DNA of 34,073 nucleotides from assembly GCA_012965425.1 (NCBI GenBank), contig DTSI01000055.1, positions 1 through 34,073 on the forward strand. The letters are read 5' to 3'. The DNA comes from Methylococcaceae bacterium. GTDB taxonomy: Bacteria > Pseudomonadota > Gammaproteobacteria > Methylococcales > Methylomonadaceae. The notes below the pieces were generated by a model. It made no database searches and had not been told where the DNA came from. It worked only from the letters and a program-made list of their open reading frames with translations. Of this stretch, positions 8,721 to 17,477 are shown one piece after another (positions within the stretch are counted from its first letter, which is position 1; every line of letters starts with the position of its first letter). The position numbers and the translations under genes are program-made.

Positions 8721-8969
8721 ATGATGCCGCTTTTTTTCCAAGACCTTGCCATCGGCGATCGTGCTCGAATTACTGGCTTTGATAATGCAGGTCGAGCTTA
8801 CCGTAAACGATTGTTGGCGATGGGTTTAACCCCGGGGACTGAATTTATAGTTTCTCGCTTTGCACCTATGGGTGACCCGGTTCAAATTAAACTACGTGGT
8901 TTTTCTTTGTCACTTAGAAAGGATGAAGCGCGTGTTTTATTATTAGAAGCTGTTATTGATGCAAGCTAG
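8721..8969 (+). CDS. feoA: ferrous iron transport protein A
   Basis: This 82-residue cytoplasmic protein has the SH3-like FeoA fold. Seen are LAIGDRARITGFDNAGRAYRK, the family's core LLAMGLTPGTEF and the C-terminal VQIKLRGFSLSLRKDEARVLLLE. FeoA is a small partner of the FeoB permease, needed for full Fe(II) uptake in several bacteria. It is the first gene after the Fur-controlled promoter and overlaps feoB. There is no clear Shine-Dalgarno site before the ATG, and a second ATG follows at once, so the start could be one codon later. Confidence 0.93.
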   Translation: MMPLFFQDLAIGDRARITGFDNAGRAYRKRLLAMGLTPGTEFIVSRFAPMGDPVQIKLRGFSLSLRKDEARVLLLEAVIDAS

Positions 8970-11310
8970 TTTTTCTGTGGGTGTGGTTGGTAACCCTAAC
9001 TGTGGAAAAACTACATTATTTAATGCCTTAACGGGTTCGAGGCAATATGTAGGAAATTGGCCGGGCGTTACCGTTGAGCGTAAAACGGGTAAATATCTTC
9101 ATAATGGCACTAAAATTGAATTGGTTGATTTACCCGGGACCTATTCATTAGAAGTGACCGATGACAGTGTGTCGCTGGATGAAAAAATAGCACGCGATTA
9201 TGCGGTATCAGGGCAATCAGATTTAATTATTAATATTATCGATGCTTCTAATATTGAACGGAATCTTTACTTAACCACTCAATTATTAGAAATGAAAGTA
9301 CCTATGCTGGTGGTACTTAACATGATGGATACCGCAAAAAATAGCGGGATTGATATTAATATTGCAGCCTTGGCTGAATGTTTAGGTTGTCCTGTTGTAC
9401 CGATCATTGCCTCAACTAAACACGGTATCAGCGCATTGAAAGAGGCCATTAATACGGCCTTATTTGCACCACACATTCCAGATATTACCATTGATTATCA
9501 TCTTAGTTTAGAACAGGCGATTTCACAGTTATCGCTGACTGTGTCTGCTATTGCCGTAGAAAAATGCAATCATAATACCCGCTGGTTAGCGTTACGACTC
9601 TTAGAGGGAGATACTTTAGCCAAGCAATTGGTCGGTGATAACATAAAAGCTGTGGCGAGTCAGTTAATTCATCGGGTTGAAGAGTTAGCTGATGAAGAAG
9701 TTGATATTTTGACGGCGGATGCACGTTATAGTTTTGCTAACAAATTAAACTATCAGTGTGTTAATAAAGTAACAGAAGTGTCACGTCAGTTTGCAGATTC
9801 GATTGACCAAGTTGTGTTAAATCGTTTTATGGGCATCCCTATATTTTTATTAGTTATGTATTTAATGTTTATGTTTACTATAAATATAGGCAGTGCATTT
9901 ATTGATTTTTTTGATCAATTTACCGGTGTTTTTCTAATAGATGGGTTGACTGTTTTACTGGAAGGGTGGAATTGGCCTGATTGGCTTATTGTATTGAGTA
10001 CACATGGCTTAGGTGGTGGCGTTCAGGTTGTAGCAACCTTTATTCCCATTGTTGGTTTTTTATTTTTATTCTTATCAGTGCTTGAAGATTCAGGGTATAT
10101 GGCACGTGCGGCTTTTGTAATGGACCGTTTTATGCGGTTAATCGGCTTGCCGGGTAAATCATTTGTACCCATGATTGTTGGCTTTGGTTGTAATGTACCG
10201 GCGATCATGGCGACACGTACGTTAGAAAGTCCGCGTGATCGCATTCTGACAAACTTAATGAACCCTTTTATGTCATGTGGTGCGCGTCTGCCGGTTTATG
10301 CATTATTTGCTGCTGCTTTTTTTCCTGTGGGTGGGCAGAATTTGGTTTTTGGATTATATTTAATTGGCATTTTTGTGGCCGTTATGACGGGCTTGATAAT
10401 GAAATGGGCATTATTTAGAGGAAAGTCAATGCCTTTCATTATGGAACTGCCGCCTTATCATATGCCTACCTTACGGGGTATTTTGATCAGGGCGTGGGAG
10501 CGCTTAAAAACATTTATTGTTAATGCCGGTAAAGTCATTGTTCCGATGGTTATAGTGTTAAATTTTATGAGCGCAATGGGTACGGATGGTACCTTTAGTC
10601 GGGGCAATAGCGACCAATCAATTTTAAGTGAAGTAGGGCGAGAGTTAACGCCGATTTTTGAGCCAATGGGGATTTCTTCTGATAATTGGCCGGCAACAGT
10701 AGGTATTTTTACGGGTTTACTGGCTAAGGAAGCCGTTGTAGGTACCTTAGATGCCTTATACAGCGAGCGTTCAGCGCAACTCGAAGGGCATACCATTGAG
10801 CCAGAAGTATTTGATTTATGGGTAGGCATTACAGAAGCCTTTCTGACTATTCCTGAGAATCTTATTGAAGTCGTTGACAATGTCTTTGATCCGTTAGGGC
10901 TTAACATCGGCGAAACGCAAGACCTTTTAGCTGCAGCAGAAGAGCAGGAGGTTCATAGTGGAACCTATAGAGCTATGCAATCAAGTTTTAATGGTAAGGC
11001 CGGTGCATTCGCTTATTTGTTATTCATTTTACTGTATGCACCGTGTGTCGCGGCTACAGCGGCGATTTATAAGGAAACGAGTTTGGTTTGGGCTGTCTTT
11101 GTTTTGTTTTGGACGACGGGTATTGCTTATATGGCAGCAGTTGTTACTTATCAGTCGCTTACTTTTGAGTCTCACCCTGTCTATTCAATGACCTGGATTA
11201 TTAGTGTGTTAAGTTGTTTCTTAGGGGTTGTTCTAATACTTAAGATCTGGGGTAATAGGCAGCATCGAAAACCTTCAGAAGTGCCATCTGTTACTGGGGA
11301 TAAGGCATGA
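8959..11310 (+). CDS. feoB: ferrous iron transport protein B (GTP-gated Fe(II) permease)
   Basis: This 783-residue inner-membrane protein is a full-length FeoB. The N-terminal G domain shows GNPNCGKT (11-18), the switch segment NWPGVTVE, DLPG (57-60) and NMMD (121-124). A helical regulatory region follows. The membrane part has repeated hydrophobic segments with GFLFLFLSVLEDSGYMARAAFVMD and FGCNVPAIMATRTLE, which are the two Gate/nucleoside-recognition motifs of FeoB. The start is taken as ATG at 8959, which overlaps feoA by 11 bases; an in-frame TTG lies just before it. It imports Fe(II) under anoxic or micro-oxic conditions. A moderately long periplasmic stretch rich in acidic residues (AAAEEQEVHSG) precedes the last helices, as in E. 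coli-type FeoB. Confidence 0.97.
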   Translation: MQASFSVGVVGNPNCGKTTLFNALTGSRQYVGNWPGVTVERKTGKYLHNGTKIELVDLPGTYSLEVTDDSVSLDEKIARDYAVSGQSDLIINIIDASNIERNLYLTTQLLEMKVPMLVVLNMMDTAKNSGIDINIAALAECLGCPVVPIIASTKHGISALKEAINTALFAPHIPDITIDYHLSLEQAISQLSLTVSAIAVEKCNHNTRWLALRLLEGDTLAKQLVGDNIKAVASQLIHRVEELADEEVDILTADARYSFANKLNYQCVNKVTEVSRQFADSIDQVVLNRFMGIPIFLLVMYLMFMFTINIGSAFIDFFDQFTGVFLIDGLTVLLEGWNWPDWLIVLSTHGLGGGVQVVATFIPIVGFLFLFLSVLEDSGYMARAAFVMDRFMRLIGLPGKSFVPMIVGFGCNVPAIMATRTLESPRDRILTNLMNPFMSCGARLPVYALFAAAFFPVGGQNLVFGLYLIGIFVAVMTGLIMKWALFRGKSMPFIMELPPYHMPTLRGILIRAWERLKTFIVNAGKVIVPMVIVLNFMSAMGTDGTFSRGNSDQSILSEVGRELTPIFEPMGISSDNWPATVGIFTGLLAKEAVVGTLDALYSERSAQLEGHTIEPEVFDLWVGITEAFLTIPENLIEVVDNVFDPLGLNIGETQDLLAAAEEQEVHSGTYRAMQSSFNGKAGAFAYLLFILLYAPCVAATAAIYKETSLVWAVFVLFWTTGIAYMAAVVTYQSLTFESHPVYSMTWIISVLSCFLGVVLILKIWGNRQHRKPSEVPSVTGDKA

Positions 11311-11546
11311 TTCTTTCCGACTTAAGGTGCTTTATAAAGGAACATAAGCGCGTCGCACTGATTGATTTAGTGAATCATTTTAATATGGATGCTGATGCCA
11401 TTCGAGGAATGCTCGGAAAATGGATCAATAAGGGTAAAATTAAGAAAATGGCAATGGAGAAGGGGTGCGGTACTCAATGTTGTAAGTGTGATCCGCGGCT
11501 AACTGAATTCTATGAATGGGTTGATTCGGGGAACGCTAAGTCCTAA
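11307..11546 (+). CDS. feoC: FeoC-like winged-helix protein with cysteine cluster
   Basis: This 79-residue protein has an N-terminal winged-helix pattern (residues 1-48: SDLRCFIKEHKRVALIDLVNHF, then DAIRGMLGKWINKGKIKK). After it come four cysteines in C-x3-C-C-x-C spacing (C54, C58, C59, C61). FeoC proteins of gammaproteobacteria have this architecture; the cysteines are thought to bind an iron-sulfur cluster, and FeoC protects or modulates FeoB. The start overlaps the feoB stop by four bases, and a terminator follows, so it closes the feoABC operon. The protein is short but complete. Whether it acts on FeoB protein or on DNA cannot be told from sequence. Confidence 0.85.
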   Translation: MILSDLRCFIKEHKRVALIDLVNHFNMDADAIRGMLGKWINKGKIKKMAMEKGCGTQCCKCDPRLTEFYEWVDSGNAKS

Positions 11547-11561
11547 TCGCGGCGATCAGTT

Positions 11562-11587
11562 GGGTTTTATTAAAAATCCTTTTTTTA
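11562..11587 (+). terminator. probable intrinsic terminator after feoC
   Basis: GGGTTTT (11562-11568) can pair with AAAATCC (11573-11579) around a four-base loop, with one G-U pair, and a run of seven T follows. The stem is A/T-rich and short, so termination may be partial. It lies 15 bases after the feoC stop. Confidence 0.65.
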
Positions 11588-11741
11588 ATTAAGGGAATAG
11601 ATAAACCTGATGGTTACTACGAAGTCTGTTTTTTATGTTCAGGATGCGAATAAGCTAAAAATAATTCATGTGCACGTTGAAAGTGTCTTTTAAGCTTTAA
11701 ATAGATTGTCTGTCTGGGTCCAATATAAGTAATATTTCAAG

Positions 11742-11747
11742 TATAAT
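11742..11747 (+). promoter_or_regulatory. possible -10 box before prfC
   Basis: A perfect TATAAT lies 26 bases before the prfC start codon. No convincing -35 hexamer is found 16-18 bases upstream. A promoter is nonetheless expected here, because the feo operon terminates before it. The rest of the 11588-11772 gap shows nothing I recognise. Confidence 0.4.
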
Positions 11748-11772
11748 ACAACACTTTTGTCACTGAATAATT

Positions 11773-13353
11773 ATGGCGGATTTTATAACTGAATTACAGC
11801 GTCGGCGAACCTTTGCGATTATTTCGCATCCTGATGCAGGAAAAACAACACTTACGGAAAAGTTACTATTATTTGGCGGCGCCATACAATTAGCCGGATC
11901 GGTTAAGGGTCGAAAGGCTGCGCGTCATGCTACATCTGATTGGATGGAAATGGAAAAACAGCGTGGGATTTCAGTGACCACATCGGTCATGCAATTTGAT
12001 CATAAGGGCAAGATTCTTAATTTACTGGATACCCCTGGGCACGCAGATTTTTCCGAAGATACCTACCGTACGTTAACCGCTGTTGATTCTGCATTGATGG
12101 TCATTGACGTTGCTAAAGGTGTTGAAGAACGAACCGTCAAATTAATGGAGATTTGTCGGTTACGAGACACACCTATTTTGACATTTATTAATAAATTAGA
12201 TCGGGAAGGGCGTGACCCCATAGATCTGTTAGATGAAGTCGAAAAGATCTTAAAAATAGATTGTGCCCCGATGACATGGCCGATTGGTATGGGAAAGCGA
12301 TTTAAGGGCGTCTATCATATTTATAACGATGCAGTACATATATTCACTCCTAATCATGGCGGAAAAGTTGCTGAAGGTACCATTATTGAGGGGCTTGATA
12401 ATCCACAATTAGATGTTTTAGTGGGGGATCAAGCAGATGAACTGCGTGAAGAAATTGAACTGGTAAAAGGTGCAAGTCATCTTTTTAACCTTGATGAATA
12501 TTTACAGGGCAATCAGACGCCGGTTTTTTTTGGTTCTGCAATAAATAATTTTGGCATTAAAGAGTTGTTGGATGCTTTTGCTGAATATGCACCGATGCCT
12601 CAGAGTCGCCAATCTATCCAACGGACAGTGGAATCCTCAGAAAAGGATTTTACTGGCTTTGTTTTTAAGGTGCAGGCTAATATGGACCCGGCTCATCGTG
12701 ACAGAATCGCATTTATGCGGATTTGTTCGGGACAGTTTAGTAAAGGTATGAAAATTAATCATGTTCGGGTAGGTAAAAATATTCAGGTCGGTAATGCCAT
12801 TACTTTTCAGGCGGATAGTCGTAAAAATGTAGAAGAAGCGTTTCCAGGCGATATTATTGGTCTGCATAATCACGGAACCATTCAGGTGGGTGATACTTTT
12901 TCACAGGGTGAAACACTCAAATACAGTGGCATCCCTTTTTTTGCACCTGAATTGTATCGCAAGGTTGTTTTAAAGGATCCGTTGAGAGCCAAAGCTTTGC
13001 AAAAAGGTTTAGCGCAGTTAACGGAAGAGGGAGCCACACAGTTATTTAAGCCACTCAGGAATAATGACCTGATTTTAGGTGCTGTAGGTGTGCTTCAGTT
13101 TGATGTAACTGCGTTTAGGTTAAAGGGCGAATATAACGTTGAATGCGTTTATGATACGGTTAGTGTTTTTGGCGCTCGCTGGATCACTTCCGATGATCCT
13201 GAGCAATTAGCGTTATTTAAGAAGAAGGCTTTTGCTAATTTAGCCGAGGATGGCGGCGGCTATTTAGTGTATTTAGCCAGTAGTCGTGTTAATTTGCAGT
13301 TAGCACAAGAGCGTTGGCCAGAAATAAATTTTAATGCAACGCGTGAGTTATAA
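11773..13353 (+). CDS. prfC: peptide chain release factor 3
   Basis: This 526-residue translational GTPase is RF3. The G domain starts with SHPDAGKTT (18-26), and [53 protein letters not shown] and [19 protein letters not shown] follow in the RF3-specific wording. The C-terminus ([36 protein letters not shown]) is typical of RF3 rather than EF-G. RF3 releases RF1/RF2 from the ribosome after termination. The gene stands alone: a 226-base gap follows feoC, and a gene on the other strand converges on its 3' end. The ATG has no obvious Shine-Dalgarno site. Confidence 0.98.
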   Translation: MADFITELQRRRTFAIISHPDAGKTTLTEKLLLFGGAIQLAGSVKGRKAARHATSDWMEMEKQRGISVTTSVMQFDHKGKILNLLDTPGHADFSEDTYRTLTAVDSALMVIDVAKGVEERTVKLMEICRLRDTPILTFINKLDREGRDPIDLLDEVEKILKIDCAPMTWPIGMGKRFKGVYHIYNDAVHIFTPNHGGKVAEGTIIEGLDNPQLDVLVGDQADELREEIELVKGASHLFNLDEYLQGNQTPVFFGSAINNFGIKELLDAFAEYAPMPQSRQSIQRTVESSEKDFTGFVFKVQANMDPAHRDRIAFMRICSGQFSKGMKINHVRVGKNIQVGNAITFQADSRKNVEEAFPGDIIGLHNHGTIQVGDTFSQGETLKYSGIPFFAPELYRKVVLKDPLRAKALQKGLAQLTEEGATQLFKPLRNNDLILGAVGVLQFDVTAFRLKGEYNVECVYDTVSVFGARWITSDDPEQLALFKKKAFANLAEDGGGYLVYLASSRVNLQLAQERWPEINFNATREL

Positions 13354-13370
13354 GGAAGGGGCTTTTGGGG

Positions 13371-13823
13371 TTACTTAATCACTTGAGCTTGTTGTAATAG
13401 TTTGCGTAAAGTTGCAACGCGTTTACGATTAACCCCTAAATCGCTGTGACCGACTCTAGATGCAGAACGTACGTCAATGGTTTGATTTGTTTCATTAAGT
13501 AATAAAGTTACATCATCTGTAAATCGAAAAACAAGACTGGTTACTTCGGCTTTAATAAGATCGTTTGTAGCTTCTTTAATTTGCGTACGCGGCTGCTCTT
13601 GGAGGACTTTTAAAACGAATGACCAGGCTTTTGAGGCATCCATTTTAAGTGTAAAGGGTTCTATGAAGTGCTCTGTGTCCGCTGGTGAGGCCTTGCTGGA
13701 AACACAATTGGGGGTGTTAGGGCATTGACCTAATGGTGAGACGTTTTGTGCGCGAGTTTGTGACGGCGTTGACATAGTGACTAAAAAAATAATTATTAAG
13801 GCGTAAGAGAAACGGGTGCTCAT
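13371..13823 (-). CDS. exported DUF1499 family protein
   Basis: This 150-residue protein begins with a probable signal peptide (residues 1-25, hydrophobic core YALIIIFLVTM, likely cut after TRA). The mature part has CPNTPNCVSSKA, then AWSFVLKVLQEQPRTQIKEATNDLIKAEVTSLVFRFTDDV and IDVRSASRVGHSDLGVNRKRV, which together are the signature of the DUF1499 family. No biochemical role is firmly known for that family. It probably acts in the periplasm or at the membrane. The gene is read toward prfC with 17 bases between their stops, and its 5' end faces dusA across a 250-base gap. The two cysteines at 34 and 40 could form a disulfide, which is inference. Confidence 0.82.
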   Translation of the reverse strand: MSTRFSYALIIIFLVTMSTPSQTRAQNVSPLGQCPNTPNCVSSKASPADTEHFIEPFTLKMDASKAWSFVLKVLQEQPRTQIKEATNDLIKAEVTSLVFRFTDDVTLLLNETNQTIDVRSASRVGHSDLGVNRKRVATLRKLLQQAQVIK

Positions 13824-13980
13824 CAGTAGAAGAGTGGATCAGTTGAGAAAAAGATTACCTATTCAGGGTGTCATTTATTTAATGATTTTAATATAAACCA
13901 TTTTTATGGAAATTAGAATTACTAAGGGTTTTTTCTCTTATAGTTTGGAGCAGAAAATAACTACGGAGGTTGTTTATTGC

Positions 13981-14058
13981 ATTTGTATCCGGTTGATGCC
14001 GCACTTAACCGGCCTTATTGCGGCCTTATTGCGGCCTTAAAGTGGAATAGATACGAAT
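13981..14058 (+). promoter_or_regulatory. folded leader upstream of dusA
   Basis: Several complementary segments are nested just before dusA. ATTTGTATC (13981-13989) pairs with GATACGAAT (14050-14058) with one G-U. CACTT (14002-14006) pairs with AAGTG (14040-14044), and GGCC (14011-14014) pairs with GGCC (14033-14036). Alternatives compete: CCGGTT (13989-13994) with AACCGG (14007-14012), and GCCGCA (13998-14003) with TGCGGC at 14019-14024 or 14030-14035. Such mutually exclusive pairings recall an RNA switch, but it matches no class I know. It could also be a small mobile-element remnant. Confidence 0.4.
14011..14040 (+). repeat. short tandem repeat, 11-bp unit
   Basis: GGCCTTATTGC is present twice head to tail (14011-14021 and 14022-14032), followed by a partial third copy GGCCTTAA (14033-14040). 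The copies lie in the loop region of the folded leader before dusA. Each unit carries the self-complementary GGCC, so copy number would change which pairings are possible. Confidence 0.85.
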
Positions 14059-14073
14059 TGTTAGCTTAAAAAT

Positions 14074-15042
14074 ATGACTAATCAAATAAATCGGAAGGTA
14101 TGTGTCGCACCGATGCTAGATTGGACGGATAAGCATTGCCGTTTTTTTCATCGTTTAATTTCCAGACATACTGTGCTTTATACCGAAATGATAACTACAA
14201 ATGCATTGTTACGAGGGGAGGCGGCTTCTTTATTAGCCTTTAATCCCTGTGAAGCACCGCTTGCACTGCAGTTAGGCGGGTCTAATCCAAAAGCGTTAGC
14301 TGCGTGTAGTATTATGGCTGAGGATTTTGGCTATGATGAGATTAATCTTAATGTGGGTTGTCCGAGTGACCGGGTGCAAAATGGTCGTTTCGGCGCTTGT
14401 TTGATGGCAGAGCCTGCAACGGTCGCGGAATGCATTTTAGAAATGCAACATAAAGTTAACATCCCGGTAACGGTTAAAAACAGAATTGGTATTGATGGCA
14501 AAGAAACCTACGGTGATTTATTTGCATTTATTGAAACAGTTGCTAAAGGGGGGTGTGAGGTTTTTATTATCCATGCTCGGATTGCGGTTTTAAGTGGTTT
14601 GTCACCGAAGCAAAACAGGGATATTCCGCCTTTACAATATGAACTTGTAAACCAGATTAAGGCGGCGTTCCCTGCCTTGGAGATTATTGTTAATGGCGGG
14701 ATTAAAACGCTGGATCAGGTGGATCGTCATTTAAAAAATCTTGATGGAGCAATGATTGGCCGAGAGGCTTACCATAACCCTTATCTGCTTTCAACTGTGG
14801 ACGCCCTATTTTATCAGGAGGAGGCTGTTTGTTTAACGCGCCATGAAATTATTGAAGCGATGATCCCTTATGTCCAAAAGCAATTAGCGAGCGGTGTTCG
14901 TTTGAATCAAATAACACGTCATTTATTAGGTTTGTTCCACGGTGAACCCGGTGCAAGAAAATGGCGACGTTACTTAAGTCAGAAGGCACATGAACCAGGT
15001 GCAAATGAATCTGTTTTGTTAACCGCTTTAGATTTTGTCTGA
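14074..15042 (+). CDS. dusA: tRNA-dihydrouridine synthase A
   Basis: This 322-residue flavoprotein is of the DusA type, which reduces uridines 20/20a of the tRNA D-loop using FMN and NADPH. Seen are VCVAPMLDWTDKHCRFF at the N-terminus, YTEMITTNALLRG, NLNVGCPSDRVQNGRFGACLM with the conserved cysteine C96, and IVNGGIKTLDQV with GAMIGREAYHNPY in the FMN phosphate-binding region. The C-terminus (ITRHLLGLFHGEPGARKWRRYLS) is specific to DusA. In the segment HARIAVLSGLSPKQNR, enterobacterial DusA has HARKAWLSGLSP. Two neighbouring residues therefore differ here at a place that often contacts substrate. No clear Shine-Dalgarno site precedes the ATG, and the folded leader ends 15 bases before it. Confidence 0.95.
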   Translation: MTNQINRKVCVAPMLDWTDKHCRFFHRLISRHTVLYTEMITTNALLRGEAASLLAFNPCEAPLALQLGGSNPKALAACSIMAEDFGYDEINLNVGCPSDRVQNGRFGACLMAEPATVAECILEMQHKVNIPVTVKNRIGIDGKETYGDLFAFIETVAKGGCEVFIIHARIAVLSGLSPKQNRDIPPLQYELVNQIKAAFPALEIIVNGGIKTLDQVDRHLKNLDGAMIGREAYHNPYLLSTVDALFYQEEAVCLTRHEIIEAMIPYVQKQLASGVRLNQITRHLLGLFHGEPGARKWRRYLSQKAHEPGANESVLLTALDFV

Positions 15043-15107
15043 TTGAAAAGGACGTTATAATAGACCTTTTATTTACCCTTATCCTTAAAAAGAGTTGAGA
15101 AACCTAT

Positions 15108-15653
15108 ATGGAAGAATATTTTTCAAAAATCATTGAATCGGTAGGTGAAGACCTTGGCCGTGAAGGGTTGGTTGATACCCCAAAGCGTGCGGCAAAAGCA
15201 TTTAAGTTTTTAAATAATGGCTATACCAAAAGCCTTGATAAAGTCCTCAATAATGCTATTTTTGAGGCCGATACTGATGATATGATTATTGTGAAGAATA
15301 TCGAAATGTATTCTTTATGTGAACATCACTTATTGCCTTTTATTGGTCAGTGTCATATTGGTTATTTGCCGCGTCATAAAGTTATTGGATTGTCCAAAAT
15401 AGCGCGTATTGTTGATATGTTTTCACGGCGAATGCAAATTCAGGAGCGATTAACTAAACAAATTGCCAGTGCCATCGGTGATGCAGTAGATGCCCGAGGT
15501 GTTGCTGTCGTTATTGAGGCTAAACATCTTTGCATGATGATGCGAGGTGTTGAAAAGCAAACTTCAGTCATGGCAACTTCAGTCATGACGGGTATTTTTC
15601 GTGATGAATTAAATACCCGAATGGAATTTTTGAATTTAATTAAAGACCGGTAG
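15108..15653 (+). CDS. folE: GTP cyclohydrolase I
   Basis: This 181-residue protein is a type IA GTP cyclohydrolase, the first enzyme of tetrahydrofolate synthesis, converting GTP to dihydroneopterin triphosphate. The zinc ligands are visible as C71 and H74 in [19 protein letters not shown] and C142 in [32 protein letters not shown] is the other family hallmark. Its length is that of the short bacterial form, without the long N-terminal extension of some orthologues. It stands between dusA and a MutS-like gene with gaps of 65 and 75 bases, so it may have its own promoter. A perfect TATAAT at 15056-15061 lacks a good -35 partner. Confidence 0.96.
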   Translation: MEEYFSKIIESVGEDLGREGLVDTPKRAAKAFKFLNNGYTKSLDKVLNNAIFEADTDDMIIVKNIEMYSLCEHHLLPFIGQCHIGYLPRHKVIGLSKIARIVDMFSRRMQIQERLTKQIASAIGDAVDARGVAVVIEAKHLCMMMRGVEKQTSVMATSVMTGIFRDELNTRMEFLNLIKDR

Positions 15654-15728
15654 AAGGTTTAGTTTTTGGGTGTGAGGTTACTAGCTAGCCGATATTATCG
15701 TCAGCGCTTGAGGCTGAGAGGAATTTAA

Positions 15729-17336
15729 ATGAAAAAAACGGTTATGGACTCTTGGGGGGATCAAGCGCCAGAGATACGCTGTGTTAAAGCGGGTGAAGTC
15801 GGTGAAGGTGTCATCGATGAGGCGACGTTCACGACTTTAGAAGTTGATGAGTTGTTTGACACAATCAATTATGCAACCACTACTTTTGGTCAGGCGGTAT
15901 TATATCGATCGCTGGTTCAGCCTGAGGAATCATTTTCTGCGGTTACAGATAAACAAGGTGCGGTTATTGAGATTCAGAAAAATGATGCCTTAAAAGAAAA
16001 AATAACCAACACTATTGATCAAGTCAAAGAGCATGAGGATCGATTGTTACAATTGTTTTATGGTCGGTTTTCGGGTTTTTTTGGTTCAAGTAATGAGGAT
16101 AATGTGGTTGATGGGTATGGGTATATGCCGTATCGGACAGGAACACGAACGGTATTACAATTAGTGGATAATATCAATCAGATGCCTGCTGTCGATAATG
16201 CTTACCTGAATCACTTGTTTGATACCATTAAATCTTTTTCACAGACGCGCCAATATGGGTTGATGAAAGGTCCGGTCTACGTCAGAGAGCATTCAATTCA
16301 GGCTAAACATGAACGTTCTGGCTCTTTTATGCCGGCAATGATCTTTAAACCAACATTGTTTAAGCCCCTTTTCATCGCTTTGATGTTTATACTTATTTGG
16401 TTATTAGATCAATTTAATCCTTTGACTGCCAGTGATGCGGCATTTAGCTTAAGTTTTGACCCTTCTTTTTTTGTGATGTTTTTACCGTTAGCCTTGTTAT
16501 ATATACCGGTGATAGGTGCTTTTGATAGAGATCATTGTATTTACCCGCTGCGTGATGAATTCAGGAACTCTGAAAATGTTCAAAATACTTTAGATGCTTT
16601 AGGTCAGTTAGATGAATTACTTTCGTTTATTAAGTTAAAAGAGGATTACCCGTCGGCAATGGTCATGCCGAAAGTTGTTGATAAAAAGCACTACGAAGTC
16701 AGCCTAACCCAAGCGGTTAACCCTATCTTAGGAAAGACGGTTCATGATTATGTTGGCAATGATTTTAGGTTGCGGAAAGAGAGACTGGCATTTATAACCG
16801 GGCCTAACAGCGGTGGGAAGACTGCTTTTTGTAAAACCTTAACGCAAATCCAATTGCTCTCGCAAATAGGGTGTTTTGTGCCGGCGGCAGCGGCTTCTTT
16901 AACTATTGCCGATAGGATTTATTATCAAGTTCCTGTGATTAGCCATTTAGATGATGGTGAAGGGCGATTTGGTACTGAACTTAAAAGAACCAAAAATATT
17001 TTTTTATCTTCTACAACAAAGAGTTTGGTTGTTTTAGACGAATTATCTGAAGGGACTACTTTTGAGGAAAGAATAGAAACCGGGCGCAATATCATGGAAG
17101 GATTCTTAAAGAAAGGAAATGGCACTATTTTGATTACTCATAATCATCAGTTGGTTGATGATTTTTTTCAGCGATCCATTGGCTTGCCTTGTCAGGTTGA
17201 ATTTAAAAAAGAGGAGCCTACCTTTAGATTGATTGCGGGTATTTCACGTAATAGCCACGCAGATCGCGTCGCTAAAAAGATCGGTTTTTCTAAGAGTGAT
17301 ATCGAGAATTACCTAAAACAAGATAGTAATCAATAA
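15729..17336 (+). CDS. membrane-anchored MutS-family ATPase
   Basis: This 535-residue protein ends in a MutS domain V type ATPase. The Walker A segment TGPNSGGKT is at 357-365, Walker B LVVLDELSEGT at 433-443, and the switch histidine segment ITHNH at 469-473. Between them LDDGEGRFGTELKRTKNIF resembles the MutS signature region. The N-terminal half resembles the MutS lever region (VDELFDTINYATTTFGQAVLYRSL) but has no mismatch-binding domain with its F-x-E motif. Two hydrophobic helices at about 211-229 and 245-264 split the protein, so it should sit in the inner membrane with the ATPase in the cytoplasm. Function is unknown; a role in ordinary mismatch repair is unlikely. GAGAGGA 10 bases upstream of the ATG gives a good ribosome binding site. 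Confidence 0.8.
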   Translation: MKKTVMDSWGDQAPEIRCVKAGEVGEGVIDEATFTTLEVDELFDTINYATTTFGQAVLYRSLVQPEESFSAVTDKQGAVIEIQKNDALKEKITNTIDQVKEHEDRLLQLFYGRFSGFFGSSNEDNVVDGYGYMPYRTGTRTVLQLVDNINQMPAVDNAYLNHLFDTIKSFSQTRQYGLMKGPVYVREHSIQAKHERSGSFMPAMIFKPTLFKPLFIALMFILIWLLDQFNPLTASDAAFSLSFDPSFFVMFLPLALLYIPVIGAFDRDHCIYPLRDEFRNSENVQNTLDALGQLDELLSFIKLKEDYPSAMVMPKVVDKKHYEVSLTQAVNPILGKTVHDYVGNDFRLRKERLAFITGPNSGGKTAFCKTLTQIQLLSQIGCFVPAAAASLTIADRIYYQVPVISHLDDGEGRFGTELKRTKNIFLSSTTKSLVVLDELSEGTTFEERIETGRNIMEGFLKKGNGTILITHNHQLVDDFFQRSIGLPCQVEFKKEEPTFRLIAGISRNSHADRVAKKIGFSKSDIENYLKQDSNQ

Positions 17337-17477
17337 AATCGTCACATAGATGTTGTTTTTGTTATTTGCAGAATTGCAATAATTTAGAGTCATACTATTT
17401 TTTCATTAATTACGCGGTATTTAGAATTTCGTTGGTTAGGGCGTTATTTTATGTTTAATTAATGAGAATAGAATGGT

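Noticed and set aside
10458-10907. Open frame of 149 codons on the minus strand inside feoB
   Set aside because: It is antisense to a conserved membrane protein, has no family resemblance and no ribosome binding site.
15043-15107. Possible promoter or terminator between dusA and folE (TATAAT at 15056 and an AAAAGG/CCTTTT inverted repeat)
   Set aside because: The -35 partner at usable distance is poor, and the inverted repeat has a 13-base loop and only six A/T-rich pairs.
17337-17477. A/T-rich spacer between the MutS-like gene and the HD-GYP gene
   Set aside because: No convincing terminator, promoter pair or RNA gene was found; the TTGCA/TGCAA symmetry there is imperfect and short.
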